Shown: positions 34,512-44,043, numbered from the stretch's first letter. The stretch: 64,000 bases of DNA from Sphingomonas sanguinis (GCF_019297835.1 NZ_CP079203.1:3910001-3974000); one strand, 5' to 3'. Numbers and translations are program-made. Notes: generated by a model from the letters alone, not told the origin.

Positions 34512-35044
34512 TCGATGTCGAGGTCCGCCCCTATGTGGAGGCCGACCGTGACGATGTGCTGGCGATCTTCGACGCCAATCGGGCCGACTATTTCGGAGCG
34601 GGGGACCGCGACTGGCTGATCGAGACGCTCGACGAGCCGGACGGTCCCGCCTTCGTCGTCGCGATCGACGGACGCGCGGCGGCGTTCGGCGGCTACGAGG
34701 TCTGGGACCATTACAACAAGGCTTTGCTCTATTGGGGCATGGCGGCACCGGCCTGGCATGGCTGCGGACTGGGGCGGCTGTTGCTGATGGCGCGGTTGCA
34801 TCATGTCGCGGTCCATGCCGACCCGCCGACGCGCTATGTCACGGTCGACACCTCACCGCAGGTCGCGCCGTTCTTCCTGCGCTGCGGCTTCGAGCAGACG
34901 GCGGTCTGGCCCGACGGCTATCGATCCGGCATGACCATGCACGAGCTGCGTTTCGATCTGGCGAAGCTGTCGGCGCAAGAGTTGGCGGCCCGCTGCGACG
35001 ACGCGCTGGTGGCCGTGCGTCAGGCGATTCGCCAGCCTCGCTGA
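34508..35044 (+). CDS. GNAT family N-acetyltransferase (NRPS operon)
   Basis: A 178-residue GNAT protein. The acetyl-CoA loop is in HGCGLGRLLLMARLHH (G-x-G-x-G/R type), followed by the late strand FFLRCGFEQTAVWPDGY. ATG 34508 overlaps the stop of the phosphopantetheinyl transferase gene (ATGA), giving a three-gene coupled operon; an ATG at 34502 is also possible. In this setting it might acetylate the NRPS product or monomer, or protect the producer, which is speculation. The tail (residues 150-178) is helical and unlike common GNATs. Confidence 0.83.
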   Translation: MIDVEVRPYVEADRDDVLAIFDANRADYFGAGDRDWLIETLDEPDGPAFVVAIDGRAAAFGGYEVWDHYNKALLYWGMAAPAWHGCGLGRLLLMARLHHVAVHADPPTRYVTVDTSPQVAPFFLRCGFEQTAVWPDGYRSGMTMHELRFDLAKLSAQELAARCDDALVAVRQAIRQPR

Positions 35045-35178
35045 CGACTTGGGCCTAAGTGCGGTGCGGCCCGGCGCTCTACAGTCCTTCAGCTTCCTTT
35101 CCGTTACGTCATCGGGCATCGTTCCGGAGTCGAAACAAGAAAACTTTGCAAACCTTTGTAATTAATCCATTTTCGGAG

Positions 35179-35184
35179 TTGACA
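35179..35184 (+). promoter_or_regulatory. Candidate -35 box for the autotransporter gene
   Basis: A consensus TTGACA lies 70 bases before the autotransporter start, in a comparatively AT-rich stretch (35140-35250). The -10 position (AAAACC around 35201-35207) is poor, so promoter strength is unclear. Confidence 0.3.
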
Positions 35185-35253
35185 GTCCTCTGGCTCCATG
35201 AAAACCCCGTCATCCTTAAATCTATGATATCGATGGATAATAAGGGGACTATC

Positions 35254-38200
35254 GTGGGGGTGGGCGTTTCTCGCGTATCGTTGCTGGCGATCGCTGCATT
35301 TTGTCTCGTTCAGGCGGGCTCCGCCGCCGCGCAAAGCCAGTATGTGCCGCCCGCGCCGACCGGGGGCTATGTGATGGCTAATGGCCAGCGCACGGCGGAC
35401 TATAACGCGGCGCTGGCGTCCTGGCGGCAGGACAGGCAATTCTCGGTCGATTACACCAAGGGCTATCTGGGGCTGGAATATGCCTATGTCCTGGGTCTGT
35501 CGGGCAAGGGGCAGACGATCGGCATCAACGATGCGGGCGTGGCGATGAACCATCCGCTGTTCGCCGGATCGGGCAAGATTTCGGGGCTGCGCACGCCGAT
35601 CCCCTCGACCTATGGCAATGACGGCATGGTCAATCCCCGGCGGCCCTGGGAAATCCACGGCACCCATGTCGCGGGCACGGCGGCGGGCAACCGGCTGGCG
35701 AACGGCGTGATGTTCGGCAATGCGTTCGGCGCGAATATCCTGTCCGCGACGACCAACTTCTCGGCGGGCGACTTTCTGTGGTGGCGCGACCAGATCCTGG
35801 ACAATGTCATGGTCGCGACCGCGCAGGAGAATATCCCCGCGCTCGCCGATACCGGGCGGGTCCGGATCATCAACAACAGCTGGGGGTCGACCGCGACCCA
35901 GCCTTATACGCTGACCCCGTCCCAGGCGCGGGCCGCGTTTCAGCAGACGCTGGGCGGCTTTTACGATCCGGTCCTGAAGAATGACGTGCTGGTCGTGTTT
36001 TCGGCGGGCAATGGCGGCGGCGTCCATGCCAGCATCGATGCGGTGACGCCGCTCAATGACCTGCGGCTGCGCTCCAACTGGCTGTCCGTCACCAATTATC
36101 TGGCGGACGGCACGGCGGCGGCCAGCACCAGTCTGTGCGGCCAGACCGCGACCTGGTGCGTGTCGGGGCCGGGCAGCTCGGTCGTGTCCTCGGCACCGAC
36201 CTATCTGGTCGACGGCACCGCGATCCGCGCCAAATATACCCGCGCCATGTACCCGGCCATTTATGCCGCGACGACCTTGACCCAGTTGCAGAATGCGGCG
36301 GTCAATGCGTGGCTGGGCGTGCTGAACGACTATCTCAACCGGCGTGATGCGGCCAAGGCATCGGGGCGCTTCTTCGACGGGGAGGCCGAGCGGACCAAGG
36401 TGGCGCAGCAGGCGGTCGGCATCTCGCTGGCATACGGCGCGCGGTTCATGACGCCCGATCCCGATGGCTATACCAGCCGTCTGGCGCAGATCCTGACCAT
36501 CCCCGGCAATGTCGCGCTGGTCGGCCGGGATTTCTCCTATTCGGTGCTGACCCAGGCCAATGCGCTCATCACCGCCGAGCTTCAGAAGTACATCACCTTC
36601 ACCGGGCCGGGCTATGCCGCGCTGACCGGAACGTCGATGGCCGCGCCCAACGTTTCGGGCTTTGCGGCGCTGCTGATGGAGTATTTCCCCGAATATAATA
36701 CCGGGCTGATCTCCGACATTCTCGTGTCCAGTTCCAAGGATCTCGACACGCCGGGCGTCGACCTGCGCTCAGGGTGGGGGGCGCCGCAGATGGCGGTGGC
36801 GCTGCGCGGGCCGACCGCGCTGCGCGACACGCGCGAAGTCACGGTGGCGTCGGGCACCACCGATATCTGGAGCAACCCGATCACCGACGCGCGCGACCGT
36901 TATTCGGCCGAGGTGCTGGCGGGCTTCCCGAATGACATCGGCGGTCTGGTCAAGCGGGGCGGCGGCGAGCTGATCCTGACCGCCGCCAACAGCTATAGCG
37001 GCCCGACCCGCGTCGAGCAGGGCCAGCTTACCGTGGACGGCAGCCTGACCCGCTCGGCGGTGACGGCGGTGTCCGGCGGTATCCTCGCCGGTAACGGTAG
37101 CGTCGCGTCGCTGACCGCCGGATCGGGCGGCATCGTCTCGCCCGGCAGCACCGGCGCATTTGGCACGCTGACGGTGGCGGGGAACGCCAGCCTGGGTTCG
37201 GGCAGCCAGTTCGTCGCCGATATCGGCCCCGCCGGGGCGTCGGACCGGCTGGCGGCGCGCAGCATCGTGCTCGGCGGCGGCACGCTGACGCTGCGGCCGG
37301 TCAATTATGTGCCGCGCTACGGCGACAGCTATACGATCCTGACCGCCTCGAACGGCATCACGGGCAGCTTCGGCAGCGCGACCGCGTTCAGCGCGATCCT
37401 CTATCCCGAGCTGAGCTACAGCGCCGGTCGGGTGACGGCGGCGGTGGGGGCCAGGCCCTATGCCAGCGTCGTGGCGGCGACGCCGGTGCAGACCGCCTAT
37501 GCGCGGCTGCTCGACGCCAATCGTTCGGCCTATGCGAACTTGCGCGGCACCTACGACCTGCTCGACCTTCAGGATGTCGGCACGATCCGGGGCAATCTGG
37601 AGGCGATCGCGCCACGGGCGGAGACGACGCGCCGGGCGATCGGCACCACCGCGACGGACAATATCGCGCGCTTCTATCGCGACCGCCTGAACGGAATGAC
37701 GCCGGACGGCTTTGCGGGCGGCACGGTCGCGATGATCGGCAAGCCGTTGGAATTCGCGGCCAACGCCATCGTCGCACCCGGCCGCCCCCAGACGGTCAGC
37801 GACACGCCAACCAGCATGGTTCGCGAAAACATGCTGCCCGACAATGTCTCCGCCTATCTGGCCGGAGGCTATGTCGACGGGTCGGGCGCAGCCATGCCCG
37901 GCACCATCGGCGGCCGCGATCCGTTCGACGGCTTCTATATCGCGGGCGGTGTCGAGGCGCGGGTGTCGGATACGGCGGCGCTGGGCTTCGGCCTGTCCTA
38001 TTCGGACATCGACGGCGACCAGCGTTTCGGCCAGTCGGCCAAGGGCGAGCTGATCCAGGGCACGCTCTATGGGCGGCTCGGCGGCACGCTCGGCCCGGCG
38101 CTCGATGCGCAGTTCGGGGCGGGCGTGTACCAGTCCTCGACCCGGCGTCAGGGCAGCTTCGTCGGCACGGCGTTCGACCTGCGCTCGCGCGACAATGCGC

Positions 38201-38664
38201 TAGCGCTGTCGAGCGAGGTGGGCGCGAGCTACACCAAGGGCAGCGGCGCGGTACGCTTCGGCCCGCGCGTCGCGATCCGCACCAGCAGCATCGACTTCAC
38301 CCCCACGGGCGAAACGGGCACCGGCCCGGCGCTGGTGTACGGTCGCGAGCGCTTCCTGAGCGTTCAGGGCCGCGCGGGGCTTCAGATCGACGCGACCGAA
38401 GGCGGCTTCCGCCCCTTCGCCTCGGCCTATTACGTCCATGATTTCGAGGGACGTCCGGGCTATTTCAACGCCGGTTTCGCAGGTGGCACGCGGGCGGAGG
38501 CGCGCTTCCTGACCGCGACGCAGGACCGCAACTGGGGCGAGATCAGCGCAGGCATCGCCTATCGCTCGGGTCGGGCGACCGTCTCGCTGGCGGCGGACTC
38601 GACGGTAGGGCGCGAGGATGTGCGCAACCAGTCCTATCGCGCCGGGCTGAAGCTGTCCTTCTGA
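35254..38664 (+). CDS. Autotransporter subtilisin-like serine protease (S8)
   Basis: A 1136-residue type V secreted protease. Signal peptide ends at GSAAAQS. The S8 domain carries the triad D93 (GINDAGVAMNH), H135 (EIHGTHVAGTAAG) and S461 (LTGTSMAAPNVSG). A large insert separates H and S. An autotransporter-associated beta repeat follows (RGGGELILTAANSYSGPTRV, near 570-600), then a passenger/linker and a C-terminal 12-strand barrel ending YRAGLKLSF. The barrel inserts in the outer membrane and exports the protease. I chose GTG 35254 because AAGGGG precedes it at the right distance; ATG 35233 and 35224 have no ribosome binding site but are possible. Confidence 0.92.
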   Translation: MGVGVSRVSLLAIAAFCLVQAGSAAAQSQYVPPAPTGGYVMANGQRTADYNAALASWRQDRQFSVDYTKGYLGLEYAYVLGLSGKGQTIGINDAGVAMNHPLFAGSGKISGLRTPIPSTYGNDGMVNPRRPWEIHGTHVAGTAAGNRLANGVMFGNAFGANILSATTNFSAGDFLWWRDQILDNVMVATAQENIPALADTGRVRIINNSWGSTATQPYTLTPSQARAAFQQTLGGFYDPVLKNDVLVVFSAGNGGGVHASIDAVTPLNDLRLRSNWLSVTNYLADGTAAASTSLCGQTATWCVSGPGSSVVSSAPTYLVDGTAIRAKYTRAMYPAIYAATTLTQLQNAAVNAWLGVLNDYLNRRDAAKASGRFFDGEAERTKVAQQAVGISLAYGARFMTPDPDGYTSRLAQILTIPGNVALVGRDFSYSVLTQANALITAELQKYITFTGPGYAALTGTSMAAPNVSGFAALLMEYFPEYNTGLISDILVSSSKDLDTPGVDLRSGWGAPQMAVALRGPTALRDTREVTVASGTTDIWSNPITDARDRYSAEVLAGFPNDIGGLVKRGGGELILTAANSYSGPTRVEQGQLTVDGSLTRSAVTAVSGGILAGNGSVASLTAGSGGIVSPGSTGAFGTLTVAGNASLGSGSQFVADIGPAGASDRLAARSIVLGGGTLTLRPVNYVPRYGDSYTILTASNGITGSFGSATAFSAILYPELSYSAGRVTAAVGARPYASVVAATPVQTAYARLLDANRSAYANLRGTYDLLDLQDVGTIRGNLEAIAPRAETTRRAIGTTATDNIARFYRDRLNGMTPDGFAGGTVAMIGKPLEFAANAIVAPGRPQTVSDTPTSMVRENMLPDNVSAYLAGGYVDGSGAAMPGTIGGRDPFDGFYIAGGVEARVSDTAALGFGLSYSDIDGDQRFGQSAKGELIQGTLYGRLGGTLGPALDAQFGAGVYQSSTRRQGSFVGTAFDLRSRDNALALSSEVGASYTKGSGAVRFGPRVAIRTSSIDFTPTGETGTGPALVYGRERFLSVQGRAGLQIDATEGGFRPFASAYYVHDFEGRPGYFNAGFAGGTRAEARFLTATQDRNWGEISAGIAYRSGRATVSLAADSTVGREDVRNQSYRAGLKLSF

Positions 38665-38993
38665 TGATGGCGGCCCTGCTGCTGGTGGTGGCCGATCCGG
38701 TGCCGCTGACCATCTATCGGCGGCAGGGCGCGACGGTGGCGCAGGTCGAGGCCGATCTGCGGCGGTGTCGGCTCGTCACCACCGGCCCGGCGGCCGGTGG
38801 TGAGCGCCCGGATGGCGCGGCACTGCTCGACAATGGCGCACCGGGAAACCCGCCGGGCGAGACGATCGCGGGGTGCATGGCGACCTATGGCTGGCATGGC
38901 CATGCCCTGTCGGAGCGGGAGCGGCGCGACCTGTCCCGCCTCGCTCCCGCCGCGCGCCGGAAAGCCCTGGCGCGGCTGGTTGGGCGGCCATAG
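38664..38993 (+). CDS. Small hypothetical protein coupled to the autotransporter
   Basis: A 109-residue protein whose ATG overlaps the last base of the autotransporter stop (TGATGATGG; ATG 38667 also possible). The first residues (MMAALLLVVADPVPLT) look like a weak signal peptide or membrane-proximal segment. It has two cysteines (in RRCRLV and AGCMATYG), followed by a basic helical tail (SERERRDLSRLAPAARRKAL). I do not recognise the family. Coupling to the protease suggests an accessory role, for example in maturation or inhibition; that is inference. It ends 11 bases before the convergent histidine kinase gene. Confidence 0.65.
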   Translation: MMAALLLVVADPVPLTIYRRQGATVAQVEADLRRCRLVTTGPAAGGERPDGAALLDNGAPGNPPGETIAGCMATYGWHGHALSERERRDLSRLAPAARRKALARLVGRP

Positions 38994-39004
38994 CCCCGAG
39001 CCAC

Positions 39005-40120
39005 TCAATAGGGCGTTTGCGCAGAGTCGCCGCCTATGTCGGACGGCAGGCGCATACGGAACGTCGTGGGCGCGATCGGCAGCAGGTCCAGCATGCCGCC
39101 ATGCCCCTGCGCGATCCGGCGTGCCAGGCTGAGGCCGATACCGCTTCCCGTCGGTTTTGTCGTGTCGAAGGGGCGGAAGATCGCCGCCGTTCGGTCCGCC
39201 GGAATGCCGGGGCCGTCGTCGCTGACCTCGATGGTCCAATGTCTGTCCGAAGCCATGACGGACAGGTCGACATGGCCCGTTTCGCCCGTCGCCTCGACGG
39301 CGTTCTGCAACAGCGCCCATAGCGCCTGGCTGAGCTGATCGCGGTCGATGGCGCCGATCAGGTCCGGTGGCACGGCGACGGTCAGCACGGCCTGTGGCCA
39401 GCGCCCCGCGAACAGCCGCGCCAGATCGTCGATCAGTTCCGCCAGCGCGGTGTCCTGCCGCATCGGTGGAGGCAACCGGGCGAGCGAGCGATAGGCTTCG
39501 GTGAAGCGCTGCAACCCCTCCGCCCGGCGGGCGAGGGTCGTGAGGATTTCGGGCAGCAGCGCCGGATCGCTGTCACGCGCCTCGGCCGCCGCCAGCCCGC
39601 ATTCGGCCAGCGAGACGATGGGGACCAGGCCGTTGAGCATTTCATGTCCCAGCACCTGGATCATCTCGGCACTCGCCCGCGCCTCGGCGGTGCGTTCCTC
39701 GCTCTCCACATCGATCAGCGCGACGACGGACCGGCTGGCGACATCGACCCGGTCGGCGCGCCAGCTTCGCCCGGCATGGCGCAGATGCGTCGCCGTGCGG
39801 TCGATCAGCGGCGGCGGTACGGGCAGGACGCGGTCGTCGGTGGCGAACAATTGTCTCGCCGCCCGGTTCAGCGCGCGGACCACTGATCCATCAATCAACA
39901 ACAGCGGCGTGGGCGAGGCGTCGAGTAACAGGCGGTGGCTGGCCGCATCGGGTTCATCCGGCGCGACCGCCATCGCGACCGGACGCCGGGCGGTGAGCCG
40001 ATCGGCCAGTAACAGGGCGAGGATCGCCAGCGCCCCGCCTGCCAGGGCCAGCCAGAGGCCATGCACCCAGGCCAGCGCCGCCCCTGCCCCGATAATCGCT
40101 AGCGCCAGCCTAGAGCCCAT
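39005..40120 (-). CDS. Membrane sensor histidine kinase (NtrY-like)
   Basis: A 371-residue kinase with two N-terminal transmembrane helices (residues ~5-40), a PAS-like region (65-140), a dimerisation helix with LGHEMLNGLVPI (H159), and a C-terminal ATPase domain with LLQNAVEATG (N box), VSDDGPGIP (G1) and GSGIGLSLARRIAQGHGG (G2). The H box has HEMLN in place of HELRT/HEIRN, as in NtrY-related kinases. Its start overlaps the end of the response regulator gene by 11 bases, so the two form a pair. The signal is unknown. Confidence 0.92.
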   Translation of the reverse strand: MGSRLALAIIGAGAALAWVHGLWLALAGGALAILALLLADRLTARRPVAMAVAPDEPDAASHRLLLDASPTPLLLIDGSVVRALNRAARQLFATDDRVLPVPPPLIDRTATHLRHAGRSWRADRVDVASRSVVALIDVESEERTAEARASAEMIQVLGHEMLNGLVPIVSLAECGLAAAEARDSDPALLPEILTTLARRAEGLQRFTEAYRSLARLPPPMRQDTALAELIDDLARLFAGRWPQAVLTVAVPPDLIGAIDRDQLSQALWALLQNAVEATGETGHVDLSVMASDRHWTIEVSDDGPGIPADRTAAIFRPFDTTKPTGSGIGLSLARRIAQGHGGMLDLLPIAPTTFRMRLPSDIGGDSAQTPY

Positions 40121-41405
40121 GCTGCGCCATTCGCCGGTATAGCGTGCCCCGGCTGAGCCCCAGCGCGGCGGCGGCGCGGGAGATATTATGGCGATGCTCC
40201 TTCAACGCGGCCTCGATCATCAGCTTCTCGGCATCGTCGAGCCGGAAGGCAGCGGCCGGGCCGGTTTCCGGCAGGGTCGTGCTCGCGGGGGCGGGCAGGA
40301 TCGCGGCGGCGTCGATCACCCCGTCATCGGACAGCAGCACAGCCCGCTCGATCGCGGCGGCCAGCCCGCGCACCTCGTCCGGCCACTCGGTCGCGGCGAC
40401 GATCGCCTCGGCGGCGGGGGTCAGCCGGGCGCGAGGACGGCCGAAACTCTCTCCAGCCGTCTGGGCGAAATGCCGCGCCAGGATCACCGCATCGCCCTTG
40501 CGCATCGCGAGCGGCGGCACCGCGATCTCCAGCGTGCAGAGACGGCGGCGCAGGGCTGGCGACAGCGGCGCCAGGCTGTCGGCGATGCTGATGCAGCGCA
40601 GCCTCATCGGCAGCCGGTCGAGCAGCCGCGCCTGGGCGACTATGTCCAGCCGGTCGGCATGGCGGAGCAGCACCGTTCCGCGTGCCTCGCTCAATCCATG
40701 CCATTGCTCGGCATCGCGCAGGTCGATCCGGATCGGCGGGTCGGCGGCATCCGTCGAGGCGGCATGAACCGCCATCGCCGTCAGCGTCCGTCCCGACCCC
40801 GACCGGCCGATGACCGCGATGTTGGCGACGGTCGGCCCGACCCGCTGGACGACCGCGCGCACCGCCGCCATCTCGGGGGACTCGCCGAGCAGCATGGTGC
40901 CACCGATCGGGCGGGGCGGCGGCGTCCCCCCGGCCGGGCGGTCGCCGATGACGGTCGCGCATTTGGTGAGCAGATCGTCCTTGCGCCAGGGCTTCGTCAC
41001 GAAGTCGCGTGCGCCCGCCTGCATCGCCGCGACCGCGATGCGTATGCCGCTATGCGCTGTGATGACGATGATCCGTGCATCCGGGTCGTCCGCCACCATC
41101 CGCGCGATGCAGCCCAGTCCTTCCTGGCCGTTGGTGCATCCGGCCGAGAAATTCATGTCGAGCAGGATCGCATCGTAACGCCGCCGCGCCAGCCGGGAAT
41201 AGGCCGCACCCGGATCGCTCGCGATGTCGAGCCGATGGCCTGCCAGCCGAAAAAGGATTTCCGTCGACCGTGCCACGACCGGATCGTCCTCGACCAGCAA
41301 TATCTCCCACCCGCTTGACAGTCCGGTCGGGTGTCCGTGCGCGGACACAATGTCCGCACCTGTCCCGCCATCCGATCGCGTCGAAGAAGATAAGTCTGAT
41401 TTCAT
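40110..41405 (-). CDS. NtrC-like response regulator with degenerate AAA+ domain
   Basis: A 431-residue protein: receiver domain with acidic pair VEDD (39-41) and D83 in LLDMNFSAG; central AAA+ domain; Fis-type helix-turn-helix NISRAAAALGLSRGTLYRRM at the end. The AAA+ part is eroded: Walker A reads GRSGSGRT (200-207), with R for the essential K; the GAFTGA loop that contacts sigma-54 is absent; Walker B reads GTVLLRHADRLD. It probably cannot remodel sigma-54 polymerase and may act as a plain DNA-binding regulator. The domain order still follows NtrC/NtrX. It is divergent from the permease gene at 41551. Confidence 0.88.
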   Translation of the reverse strand: MKSDLSSSTRSDGGTGADIVSAHGHPTGLSSGWEILLVEDDPVVARSTEILFRLAGHRLDIASDPGAAYSRLARRRYDAILLDMNFSAGCTNGQEGLGCIARMVADDPDARIIVITAHSGIRIAVAAMQAGARDFVTKPWRKDDLLTKCATVIGDRPAGGTPPPRPIGGTMLLGESPEMAAVRAVVQRVGPTVANIAVIGRSGSGRTLTAMAVHAASTDAADPPIRIDLRDAEQWHGLSEARGTVLLRHADRLDIVAQARLLDRLPMRLRCISIADSLAPLSPALRRRLCTLEIAVPPLAMRKGDAVILARHFAQTAGESFGRPRARLTPAAEAIVAATEWPDEVRGLAAAIERAVLLSDDGVIDAAAILPAPASTTLPETGPAAAFRLDDAEKLMIEAALKEHRHNISRAAAALGLSRGTLYRRMAQHGL

Positions 41406-41412
41406 AGTAAGT

Positions 41413-41428
41413 TGGCATTTCCGAAGCT
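41413..41428 (+). promoter_or_regulatory. Sigma-54-promoter-like site upstream of the permease gene
   Basis: TGGCATTTCCGAAGCT matches the -24/-12 layout (TGGCA at one end, GC plus T at the other with correct spacing), with the TT before GC replaced by AA. It lies 123 bases before the permease start on the plus strand. Match quality is moderate. The adjoining NtrC-like regulator lacks the sigma-54 contact loop, which weakens this reading. Confidence 0.25.
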
Positions 41429-41550
41429 GGGCAGGGACAGTTCCTCCATGATGACCGAACAACCGATCCGCGCAAGTGCCGCATAGACAGGCCGGGCCAC
41501 CACAGCCTAGCAGTCGTCCGGCGCGCGATCAGACATGGGGGACGTTTCGC

Positions 41551-43962
41551 GTGAACAGCTTTGCCCTTCTCTCGCTCTACCGTTCGCTGACCCGCCACAA
41601 ACTCTATGCCGCGCTCAATATCGGCGGGCTGGCGGTTGGGATCGCGGTGTTCTTCGTGCTCGGCCTCTATGTGCGGTTCGAGACGAGCTTCGAGCGATGG
41701 CTGCCGCATCATGATCAGATCTATCTGGTCCAGAACGACTGGAAGCGCAGTGACGGGCCCTATTTTGGCAAGTTACCCGATTCGATGGGCGGTCTGCTGG
41801 ACGAGATGCTACAGGATTTCCCCGGCCTGGTCGGCACCCGGTATATGGGCGGCGAGGAGGGCGGCAGCGTCATGCGCGGCGGTATCGCCCAGTTGGAGGA
41901 TGTCGCACAGGTCGACGCCTCCTTCTTCCAGGTCTTCGACCTGCCGATGGTGGCAGGCGACAAGGCGACCGCGCTGGCCGATCCGTCGAGCGTGGTCATC
42001 AGCCGTTCGGCGGCACGCCGCTTTTTCGGCGATGCCGATCCGATCGGGCGGACCCTGACCCTGATGCTGGACGACAAATCCACGCGCCGCGTGACCGGCG
42101 TGTTCGAGGATCTGCCCAAGACGACCGATTTCCGGTTCTCGATCCTGACCCGCCTGTCGACCTATCATCCGGAGGAATGGTGGACCCGCTGGGGTAGCGG
42201 ATCGGTGCTGACCTATCTGCGCTTCCCCGACGAGGCGGCAGCCAGGGCGTTCGAGAACCGGATACCCGGTTTTATCGATCGTCGCGGAGCGCGTGATCTG
42301 GGCCCGAACGCCGCGTCGAAATTCGGGCTGCCACTGTTGCCCATCACGCGCGTCCATCTGGAGCCGGCGAACGGGGAAAGCGGCGGGCGCAAGCAGACCG
42401 TGGTGACGCTGGGCGTGGTCGGCGTCCTCACCCTGCTGATCGCGGTGGTGAACTATATCAATCTGGCGAGCGCACGGGCGGGTTTGCGGGCGCGGGAAGT
42501 GGCGATGCGCAAGGTGCTGGGCGCCGACCGCGCGACGTTGATCCGCCAATTCCTGGGCGAGGCGATCCTGGCGGTCGGCGTGGCCGGGCTGCTGGGCCTG
42601 ATCCTGGCGGAGATCGGCCTGCCACTGGTCAACGCGGCGGGCGGACTGTCGCTCGCCATGCCCTATGCCATCGTCGTGCCCGTGCTGTTGCTGGTGTCGC
42701 TGGTGGTCGGGACGGCGGCGGGTTTTTACCCGGCGGTTCTGTTGTCCGGCTTTCCCGCAGCCTCGGTGCTCGCGTCCGCGCGGACGCCGGGCGGCGGCCG
42801 GGCGGGGGCACGGGCGCGCGAGGCGTTGGTCGTCTTCCAGTTCACCCTGGTTATCGCCTTCCTGATCGGCACCGGCGTGCTGGTCGCGCAGACCCGGCAT
42901 CTCCGCACCGCCGATCTGGGCTTTCGCCGCGACGGGATGCTGATCCTGCCATGGGTCAGCTATGTCGATGCCGCCAAGCGCCCCGCGTTGATCGCGGCGT
43001 TCAAGGCAGTGCCCGGCGTCACGATGGTCGCCACCGCCGACACGGCCATGGGCAGGCTGGGCAACAACAATGCCGCGAATGTCGCGGTCCCCGGACGGCC
43101 GGGTCCGGGTCCTTCGCTGCGCCAGATCAATGTCGGCAGCGACTTTTTCGGACTCTACGGCCCTCGGCTGCTGGCCGGGCGCTTCTTCGACGATGCGCAT
43201 CGGACGGACGACGGCACTGACCGGAAACGCGGCGACCCGCGCAATATCGTCATCAATCGTGAGGCGGTGACGGCACTGGGCTTTGCGTCGCCCGAACAGG
43301 CGATCGGCAAGACCGTCGGGCAGGAGCATCCGCTGACCATCATCGGCGTCATCGACGCGCTGCGCTTCTTCTCGCCTCGTACTCCGCCCCAGCCGACCTA
43401 TTATTACTACACGCGCGGGATCGTGCGTTGGCCCTCGGTCACGATCCGCTTCATCGGCGATCCGCGTACCGTCATGAACGCTGTCCGGGCCGCGTGGCAG
43501 CGGGTCGCGCCAGAGGCGCCGTTCAAGGGGGATACGAGCGTCCAACTGCTCCAGAGCTATTATGACGCCGATGAACGGGCGACGCGGCTGTTCGGGATCG
43601 GCGCGGGTCTGGCGGTGCTGATCGGCTGTGTCGGCCTGTGGGGCCTGGCGTCGTTCAACACGGCGCGGCGGGTCAAGGAGATCGGCATCCGCAAGGTGCT
43701 GGGCGCCTCATCGGCCGATATCGTCCGCTTGCTGGTCGGGCAGTTCCTGCGGCCGGTCTTGATCGCCAACGTCATCGCCTGGCCTTTGGCGTTCGTCGCG
43801 ATGCGGACTTGGCTGGCGGGGTTCGACGATCGGATCAGCCTGTCGCCGCTCTTCTTCGTCGGGGCCAGCCTGCTTGCGATCGTCATCGCGGTGCTGACCG
43901 TGCTGGGCCAGTCGCTGCGCGCCAGCCGCGCCACGCCCGCCTGGGCCTTGCGCCACGATTGA
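41551..43962 (+). CDS. ABC transporter permease, FtsX/MacB type, two-lobed
   Basis: An 803-residue permease with two MacB/FtsX lobes. Transmembrane helix 1 near residues 20-45 is followed by a large periplasmic MacB_PCD domain (to ~280), three helices, a short linker, then a second helix, second periplasmic domain and three C-terminal helices. The conserved REVAMRKVLGADRATLIRQFL and VKEIGIRKVLGASSADIVRLL segments mark each FtsX domain. No ATPase gene adjoins it, so the partner is elsewhere. Such permeases drive mechanotransmission or lipoprotein/antibiotic efflux. GTG 41551 follows GGGGGA at good spacing. The two-component pair is divergent and may control it. Confidence 0.9.
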   Translation: MNSFALLSLYRSLTRHKLYAALNIGGLAVGIAVFFVLGLYVRFETSFERWLPHHDQIYLVQNDWKRSDGPYFGKLPDSMGGLLDEMLQDFPGLVGTRYMGGEEGGSVMRGGIAQLEDVAQVDASFFQVFDLPMVAGDKATALADPSSVVISRSAARRFFGDADPIGRTLTLMLDDKSTRRVTGVFEDLPKTTDFRFSILTRLSTYHPEEWWTRWGSGSVLTYLRFPDEAAARAFENRIPGFIDRRGARDLGPNAASKFGLPLLPITRVHLEPANGESGGRKQTVVTLGVVGVLTLLIAVVNYINLASARAGLRAREVAMRKVLGADRATLIRQFLGEAILAVGVAGLLGLILAEIGLPLVNAAGGLSLAMPYAIVVPVLLLVSLVVGTAAGFYPAVLLSGFPAASVLASARTPGGGRAGARAREALVVFQFTLVIAFLIGTGVLVAQTRHLRTADLGFRRDGMLILPWVSYVDAAKRPALIAAFKAVPGVTMVATADTAMGRLGNNNAANVAVPGRPGPGPSLRQINVGSDFFGLYGPRLLAGRFFDDAHRTDDGTDRKRGDPRNIVINREAVTALGFASPEQAIGKTVGQEHPLTIIGVIDALRFFSPRTPPQPTYYYYTRGIVRWPSVTIRFIGDPRTVMNAVRAAWQRVAPEAPFKGDTSVQLLQSYYDADERATRLFGIGAGLAVLIGCVGLWGLASFNTARRVKEIGIRKVLGASSADIVRLLVGQFLRPVLIANVIAWPLAFVAMRTWLAGFDDRISLSPLFFVGASLLAIVIAVLTVLGQSLRASRATPAWALRHD

Positions 43963-44043
43963 GGAAGGATCGACTATCGAAAGCGGCGTCCAGCAGGCAT
44001 AGGGACCGGCAGACTCACTTCTTCCAGCCCTTCGGATAAGCCC

